Source of the DNA: Cristatella mucedo
Lineage: Eukaryota > Bryozoa > Phylactolaemata > Cristatellidae
NCBI GenBank assembly: GCA_009760855.2
Contig: WPIO01000008.1
Coordinates: 12,221,001-12,285,000, forward strand
Direction: 5' to 3'
Length of the DNA stretch: 64,000 nucleotides
The notes below the pieces were generated by a model that worked only from the letters and a program-made list of their open reading frames with translations, had not been told where the DNA came from and ran no database searches. Shown piece by piece: positions 57,225-64,000 of the stretch. The stretch's first letter is position 1. Every line of letters begins with the position of its first letter. The translations under genes were made by a program, and so were the position numbers.

Positions 57225-57310
57225 AAGAACGCCATAAAACCACCACACAAACTGAGTGGACGTTGAGCCGGAGAGTTTTCTATAGAGGGCACTCAAATAT
57301 TCAGTGGCTG
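57225..57310 (-). repeat. unnamed dispersed repeat family fragment
   Basis: GCCGGAGAGTTTTCTATAG matches the block at 7470-7485. Confidence 0.5.
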
Positions 57311-57877
57311 TCTGTTTCGGCTTAGAGCACAGATCCCTGCACACGCACGCAGGCCCTAACCGACACCCCGAAGCGCGTAGCTAGGTGCGGCTGGCATTTT
57401 GCCGTCCCTCTCTCTGCTTCTTCTACACCCGCCGAAGCAAAAGCCGGTACGCCGCAGCAGCGGCGAAGGAGCTGCCTAATTTAATTGCATCAACGCCAGG
57501 CGCGAATGCGGAGAGTATCACGTACGTCGCCGGCACCACCCCTGACGCGAAATTGCCTCGCTGCATGCCGAACTCGGCGAGTGACCTTGTAGTGCAGAGT
57601 GGCAGACGCTGCTCGGTAGTTTGCGACGTAATTGTGTGGCAATGTGATCCGGAGACTTGATTAGATAGTCGCTGCGGCACCTGGTCATGATGCGCATCTC
57701 GACATACGTCGCCAGAGTGACGTCGAATCAATAGCTAAGCAGCGGGCTTCCTGGGGGCATGAGCACTCGCATGTTTACGCTTGGTTAATCGCAGACTTTC
57801 GGCCTACAGTACGAATGGCCAACAGACTGCACTAAACGAAGTATTTTATTAGTACGCTAAAGTCGTTGAGCGGATGA

Positions 57878-58136
<259 letters not shown>

Positions 58137-58137
58137 T

Positions 58138-58330
58138 AGACATTTCTACGCCGACGGCACTCAGCTCTACCTAGCCTTTGACTCTTTAACTCCATTGCAG
58201 CCTGCAAAGTACATTCGTACTGTGATGGCCTCTAATTTCCTGAATCTTAACGACGATAAGACCAACCTATTAGCTATGGGCAAACATAGTGTCAATCGAA
58301 AGTTAGGTGACCTCACCCACCCGCAAGATT
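58138..58330 (+). mobile_element. LINE RT motif-C fragment
   Basis: It encodes [32 protein letters not shown] and KHSVNRKL. The catalytic YADD is changed to YADG, so it is dead. It starts directly at the end of a GACA/GACG-rich repeat. Confidence 0.75.
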
Positions 58331-58599
58331 GTCGTCTGCTTGACTGAAAGAAAACCTACAAAGGAAACGCGGCCTGAAGGGCTGAGCGGCTTAAAGGTTA
58401 GCTAAAAGTTAGCTGAGCTCATGGTCACCGCTAGCTTGGGCAGCAAGAGCTACAGTCGATCGGGCTTTGTGCATCTTACTGACCTCCATCTGCCTGGAAG
58501 AGCCAATCGATTCGGTACAATAAACTGCCTCGTCTGTAGTGTAAATATTGTGAACATTATATTGATGAACGCCCATACAACTTGGACCGACACAACATG

Positions 58600-58770
58600 A
58601 GCCGTGATGGCCCACTATGTAAGGCGGTTGCTTTCACGACCGAGGTCCCGAGGTCGTGGGTTCGATTCCTGTAGTGGGTGATTCTTTATCGCCACGGCAA
58701 GCGGTAGTGATAGCCATAAAGGCTCTTTGGTCACTATACAAAAAGAGCTGTTTAATCAGCTTGGATTGAT
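58600..58770 (+). mobile_element. tRNA-derived SINE, best copy
   Basis: The head TAAGGCGGTTGCTTTC, box B GGGTTCGATTCC, then GTGATAGCCATAAAGGCTC and the tail GCTGTTTAATCAGC. It is nearly colinear with the minus-strand copy at 2325-2505. A long CT microsatellite follows at 58791. Confidence 0.8.
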
Positions 58771-58790
58771 TCATTTATTTATGCATAGAG

Positions 58791-58814
58791 CCTCTCTCTG
58801 TCTCTCTCTCTCTG

Positions 58815-58877
<63 letters not shown>

Positions 58878-59011
58878 GTCTCTCTCTGTCTCTCTCTGTC
58901 TCTCTCTGTCTCTCTCTGTCTCTCTGTCTCTCTGTCTCTCTGTCTCTCTGTCTCTGTCTCTGTCTCTCTGTCTCTGTCTCTGTCTCTCTCTGTCTCTCTC
59001 TCTCGCTCTCT
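58791..59011 (+). repeat. (CT)n/(CTGTCT)n microsatellite
   Basis: About 220 bp. A CT core is flanked by regular TGTCTC variants. It begins just after a SINE tail. Confidence 0.95.
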
Positions 59012-59568
59012 ACGAATTAGCCTATATAACTTGGAACGCGAGTTTCTTCATGAGTTCAGTAAGTGAAGCCCACTGATATGCACATGACGATACGCCCTTT
59101 GATGTATCCATAGTAGTGCTAGGATGGTGCAGATATCGTAAGTTTCATATTAAAAATATCTGAGATAACTTACTAATTTGCAATATAGGTACAGCATGCT
59201 CTGTCATAATTGACATTGAATACTTTTTCTGCATTGAATTATCAAACGACGATGATGAAGCTAGAGATCAGCACCTTATCCAATTATGATGTAATAGCAG
59301 TGAGCTAGTCAATCGGATGAGTAAGCTGGCTTATCGGGCTCGGTGAGGCCCAGCTGTTCGGCGGACTTACTTGCTTTCTGCCGGATCCGCTCACGCCTCA
59401 GAAAGGCAAGCCGAGTTTGGCACTAAAGCACCCAGTTCGCTAGCCCGGCATTTTAACGGCTCGTTAACATTGCGTTAACATTGCTCGTTAAAATGTGGAG
59501 CTGTTCTCCTCAAGATAGATTTTACGAGTGAGAAAAAAGGGTAACTCGTGCACAAAGAGGTGGACAAG

Positions 59569-59756
<188 letters not shown>

Positions 59757-61039
59757 CGCGAGTGCGTGGTTTGAGGAGGGCTCATTCGTCGGAAGGACTG
59801 CACGGCGCGTCTCGAGGGCCTCGCCAGCTCTCGCCGATCAGCGGTCGGTCGCCGCAGGATCAGCTAACTGCGCGCCCGTCGTTCATGCTGACTAGCAAGT
59901 GTTCCAATGCACATTGACTCGCCCCAAAGTGTGTACGTGACGACCGAGCGAGCTTTCCTCGTCTCTAAAAAAAATAAGGTACGTGCAGCTGTCATTGCGG
60001 GCGGTACGGGTCAGGGAGCTGTGTAGTTTCCAGGTCTCCCGGAGTGACTGTGCACTTAAAATTCCCCGAAAGCTCGCCAGGCTCGGCGGGGTCACCAGCG
60101 GGTCGCCGCCGAGTGTACTCGGGGTGTACGTGACAATGGGCACGCTTTCGCTCAAAAAAAAGAACAAAGTGGCGGTAGCTGTCGTGTTTGGGGGATGGGC
60201 TGTGATTCATCGAGCGGGTAGCGTTGCCAGACTGCGTTGGTAAAATTCCTGCTGGGAGAGCAGCGGGGTAGAAACGTTGTCTAAGATAATAAACCGATCA
60301 GAACCGGAGCAGGCAGGCGCTCTTAGACGTAAGAGCGGCAGGCGGTTGCTCTCCGGAAGCATCTACCCCCGCCCGAGCCTTTACCCCGGCCCGAGCCATC
60401 TACCCCCCCCCCCGAACATTTCCCCGCACCTCGATGCTCAACAGAAATCGGAGCTGCCGATGCTCGTTAGTCGTGACCAGCGGCTCAATCGTGCTCGCCG
60501 CCGTCGATGTGAGGGCAGAGGGTGGGGGGAGAATCCCAAGGCCACTCATTTCACCTGTCGCCCACCCACGGCCTGAACCGCAGAACGGTGACACGGCGAC
60601 GCACCGACGACGACGCTCGAGTAGCCTCGAGGCGACAAGTAGGAGGATGCGACGACGCTGGACGCCGTGGAGCAGTCGCGGAGCACGATCGCAGATCGTG
60701 ACGATCGCTAAGTGCTGGAGGCAGCACAGAGCAGCACACTCCCGAGTTCGGTACTCAGTGGCTGCTCAGTGCTCAATTACTCTCGAAAAGTCAAGCGCTA
60801 CAGTTTCGAAATCTGCTCAGAAAAGCTCACCGATATTCTAATGCTTCTTACTCCTAATTTTAAGTCTTATTGTGATTTAGAAATGCAGAACAACCAAAGA
60901 CCGTCTGCCTCGAGGCTGCGTACCGAACCAGAATCTCGCCACGAGCGGGAACCTCGCCTGCCTCGAGCGGGAACCTCGCCTCGAGCGGGAACCTCGCCTC
61001 GAGCGGGGAGGAACACCTTGTTGCCGGCCCAGTGCTCAT
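59757..61039. other. CpG-rich stretch without recognised gene
   Basis: It is rich in CG dinucleotides compared with neighbouring DNA. Several overlapping frames (up to 135 codons, 60434-60841) are open but show no domain. It could be a promoter-like CpG island, an unrecognised first exon or GC-rich repeat DNA. A run of C lies at about 60402-60414. Confidence 0.4.
60947..61012 (+). repeat. short 18-bp tandem repeat
   Basis: Units of GAGCGGGAACCTCGCCTC, about 3.5 copies, the first with a 4-bp insertion. Confidence 0.85.
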
Positions 61040-62085
61040 CCGATTGAGTTGCCGAGACTACCCTATTGAGAGCACGCCACCCGGGCTCTCATTCTTTCAG
61101 TCCATGCGGTCTGACGAGATGAGTGGTGGGTTCGCTGTATTCATGGATCGTTTGGCTATAAGCCCTGCGATGTTTCGCAAGGGCCGTCGGCTGAATCTGT
61201 TGATATCACCTTTGCTGGGGAACGAAGACCGTTGTGATCAACCGACATCTCACAGTTGTGATCAACCGACCCCTTTCTGGCTGCCTTAACTTATTTATGG
61301 AGGAGTTTTTGGATTGCCTCACAAAATTATGGCTGTGTGACAGGCTGTTATTGATTGCAGGAGACTTCCACTTTCACGTTGACAGACCTAGCAGCAGTCA
61401 GGTCCACCCATTTCTTGACTGCCTGGACAACTTCGGCTAGGTGCAACACGCTAGACACACCACTCCTATTGGTGGCCATATCCAGGATCTCATTATCACT
61501 AAGGATTTCTACCCCACTGACCTTGTCATATGCCCGCTGGCTACATTTTTGAACATTGCTCAGTCTCTGTTACTGTTCCTGTTCCTTTGAGCGTGCAGGC
61601 TAACGGCCACTTTGTCCAACGACACGAGTTGAAAAGCATTTTGACCCAGAGAGAATTTTTTGAAATCTGTCTGCGAGGCAGGTCTGCTTGATCTGCACCC
61701 ACCCTCGGCCGACAATCTTGATACCTTCATTGATGCAGCGAGCATGAAACGTAACGACTGCCCTTGACGATCATGCTTCCCTGCATTCTATGCTTGTGCC
61801 AAGTCGTCAATTTACCAAGCAACTTCAAAATCTGCGTCGTGTGAAGCGCATGCTTGAACGCCGTTTTGAGAAATCCAGGTCTGACGACGATCTATCCAAA
61901 TTTCAAAGACTTCTGCTGCGTTTACATCCGGAAGCACAGGCAAGCCAGGGCTTCTGAATTCACTCGAAAACTGAAGTCCTGCCAGCCGAGCCCAAAGCAG
62001 ATTTATAGGATGATGAACAATTTCCTCGCCAGCTCTGAGAGGTCTCACTTCCCAGATATTAAGGGGGAATTTCAAGGCAATCAAG
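61040..62085 (+). mobile_element. LINE 5' part: APE-type endonuclease remnant
   Basis: Plus-strand blocks GGFAVFMDRLAIS, RLLLIAGDFHFHVDRP and GGHIQDLIITKDF fit the end of an apurinic-type endonuclease domain of a CR1/L2-like LINE. The linker follows (HRQARASEFTRKLKS...). Frames are broken repeatedly. Confidence 0.65.
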
Positions 62086-62560
62086 TATGCATGTATGGTA
62101 CATTTCGAAAGACAAATATGTTAGAACTGGAATCGAAAGCTCTGACGGTTTCCGCATGAAAGAAAAAATGGCTATGCAAACTGCGCCTAACCCGGATGTA
62201 AACCGGAAGCAACAAATCTACAAATAAAAACTTTACCGATCTCTGCCTCATATGCGACTTGTATCCCAAAACTTCTCAAGCCTTGATAGATCACGATACA
62301 TGCTTGAAGCTTGTTGAGGTGCATTCTTGTAACCTTTATATAGCTTCATTTCCAGGGTTGGTTGGTGCCATGTAAATTACATAACTAGGCTAATACTTCA
62401 CGTATCGGAGTGAAATTTGAAATACGAGTTCAGACCTGATTGTTTCAAATGGGGAAAGCCATGTTTCTGATTTCGGCTGGATACATTTTGCTCTACTTGT
62501 CCACAATTACGGAAAATAAAGCTTCAGGACGTTTGATGACGTATACAGCAAAAATGTATT
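62085..62560 (-). repeat. dispersed repeat, copy 2 (partly inverted relative to copy 1)
   Basis: This is the partner of 1010-1445. The main block is inverted relative to copy 1, while the GGAAAATAAAGC block is not, so at least one copy is rearranged or the element has internal inverted parts. Confidence 0.6.
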
Positions 62561-62868
62561 AATTAAGAAAAAATTGCACATATCTGTGCCTCCATTAAGC
62601 CCCCTCCGACTAAAGCAATGGTTGAGCCGCAGCCTGTGACCGCCCACTTGTGCAATTGCGTAATTCCATTCGGGCTGTGCTATGAAAAGCCCACTAGGTC
62701 ACTGAGCTGGTGATGACAATAGCTGCAAGGTTAGTCAACAAATCCCAGAGGTTTAACCATGTATCTCCTTTAATTAAAGAGCTTTAATAGTATCGGGTTG
62801 ATCAACTGGTACAGAGGAGTTCGGCTCGGCTTCTTCATACCTAGGTGCTTCAGGTGCTGCACCAGTCT

Positions 62869-63145
62869 CAGCCTCCTCGTGCCTCCATTCCTCTGTTTCA
62901 GCCTCCTCGTGCCTCCAGATCCTCTGTTTCAGCCTCATCGTGCCTCCGGGTCCTCTGTTTCAGCCTCCTCGTGCCTCCAGGTCCTCTGTTTCAGCCTCCT
63001 CGTGCCTCCGGGTCCTCTGTTTCAGCCTCCTCGTGCCTCCAGGTCCTCTGTTTCAGCCTCCTCGTGCCTCCATGTCCTCAGTTTCATTCTCCTCGTGCCT
63101 CCAGGTCCTCTGTTTCAGCCTCCTCGTGCCTCCATTTCTCTGTTT
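62869..63145 (+). repeat. 30-31-bp minisatellite, nine units
   Basis: Units begin CAGCCTCCTCGTGCCTCC at 62869, 62899, 62930, 62961, 62992, 63023, 63054, 63085 and 63116. They differ mainly at the next positions (AGG, GGG, ATG or ATT). Frames of 100-159 codons through it are artefacts. Confidence 0.93.
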
Positions 63146-63164
63146 AAAAGACTCTGTTGGCGAC

Positions 63165-63290
63165 AAAAGCTTTTTGCTCTGCTGCGTCCAGGTCTTTGTG
63201 GAACTCACTTCCACAATTCTCATGCGACATCTAATCTCCTTCTGCCAACTGTGACACATACTTTCCTGCCGTCCTGAGCTGCTACTTTAA
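63165..63290 (+). repeat. unnamed dispersed repeat family fragment
   Basis: CTCACTTCCACAATTCTCAT, GCCAACTGTGACACATAC and TCCTGCCGTCCTGAGCTGC match the reverse complement of 7610-7705. It directly follows the 31-bp minisatellite. Confidence 0.6.
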
Positions 63291-64000
63291 CGATACTCTA
63301 TACATTGCACTTCATTCGGGGCGAAGCGCTTCATTTGGCACTAAACGCTGGGCGTTAAAGCCCAGGGCTCTAAATCTCCGCCGCTTGCCTGCTGTAGCGG
63401 AATTCCCGTGTGCGAATGTGCGTCTTTTCAATTTAGAATTGGGTGCCGTGCGCTGCAGCTGCTACGCCTTCTGGTATAAATTTAACTGCTCACGTATGCT
63501 TAAATCAAGAATGCTTTATGGCAAAGTAACAGGATCGTGTCGAAGGCGCACCGCCCGGAAGCCTCTTTTTTGGATGACCAACAGAAATCCGTACTGTCCT
63601 GTTTGAATAGCTCGAGGCCGCTTGGCATGACTCTTCAAAGCTGCCTGAAAGAAGTGGCAACTTGATAACTCATTTGAACTCACTGTTGTGCTGCGCTAGA
63701 GCAATCAGAATTGACCAGGCTGAACTTTAACACGTGACTTAGGTGACTTGCTGCTGTTTGTACTTGATGGTAGTCACTGCCTAGCATCCATAAAGCGAGT
63801 TCATTAAAATTAAATTTTCTAACCCCTTCTTAACAGAAGGATCACTCAAAAAGTCTGACACGGAAATAGAGAGAGAGAGCTCTCTTACGCTGCACGGAAG
63901 GCACTTTTAGCACCCTTCAATGAACTCGAAGCACCCCTCTCTGGAGACCTTGAACCGTGACGCTTTTAATCAAATGTTTCCCACCCGCAATGCTCCGGTA
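63291..64000. other. right end of window, nothing recognised
   Basis: A 73-codon plus frame (63385-63606) has no recognisable domain. A short GA run lies near 63868. I see no gene. Confidence 0.5.

Noticed and set aside
62869-63145. CRISPR-like array
   Set aside because: Units abut without unique spacers, and the sequence is eukaryotic; it is a minisatellite.
62798-63277. 159-codon plus frame with PPGPLFQPPRAS-type repeats
   Set aside because: The 31-bp minisatellite read in all three frames.

Overview
This is metazoan nuclear DNA: GC-rich exons with GT-AG introns, many long dinucleotide microsatellites, and abundant decayed non-LTR retrotransposons and tRNA-derived SINEs. It carries no bacterial gene organisation. 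Most ATG-to-stop frames are chance readings of introns or simple repeats. The real genes had to be assembled from short exons by protein similarity recalled from memory and by splice phase. The two genes (WDR6 and the ciliary protein SPEF1) fit a ciliated animal. Divergence from vertebrate WDR6 and the repeat content suggest an invertebrate; I cannot name the clade.

Layout. Positions 127-47108 (+) hold a 5'-truncated WDR6 homologue, the WD-repeat partner of the FTSJ1/Trm7 tRNA wobble 2'-O-methyltransferase. I place 16 exons encoding about 917 residues. Splice phases agree at every junction except exon 11/12. Introns 2 (10.3 kb) and 7 (16.9 kb) are very large and hold most of the mobile DNA. 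Positions 47233-50948 (-) hold a complete six-exon SPEF1/CLAMP homologue of 240 residues. The two genes converge, with 124 bp between their stop codons, so their 3' UTRs probably overlap.

Positions 50949-64000 contain no gene I recognise. There is a possible small secreted protein (52341-52652, +), a frame-broken coding-like stretch (51460-51731, +) and a 279-codon open frame partly made of a minisatellite (55305-56144, -). The rest is LINE fragments, SINEs, microsatellites, a 17-bp GC-rich minisatellite capped by an inverted unit, a 31-bp minisatellite and a CpG-rich stretch at 59.8-61.0 kb.

Mobile DNA. One CR1/L2-like LINE family, with an (ATT)n 3' tail, is present in about 17 fragments on both strands. 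The best copy (29355-30624, -) retains the YADD reverse-transcriptase motif. A tRNA-derived SINE family has at least six copies. A 1340-bp terminal-inverted-repeat element (4053-5392) has an 8-bp target-site duplication and a LINE fragment inside it. An unnamed dispersed repeat recurs near 7.5, 18.4, 24.7, 52.8, 57.3 and 63.2 kb. Exon coordinates come from reading consensus splice sites by eye; nothing was checked by database search or transcript evidence.
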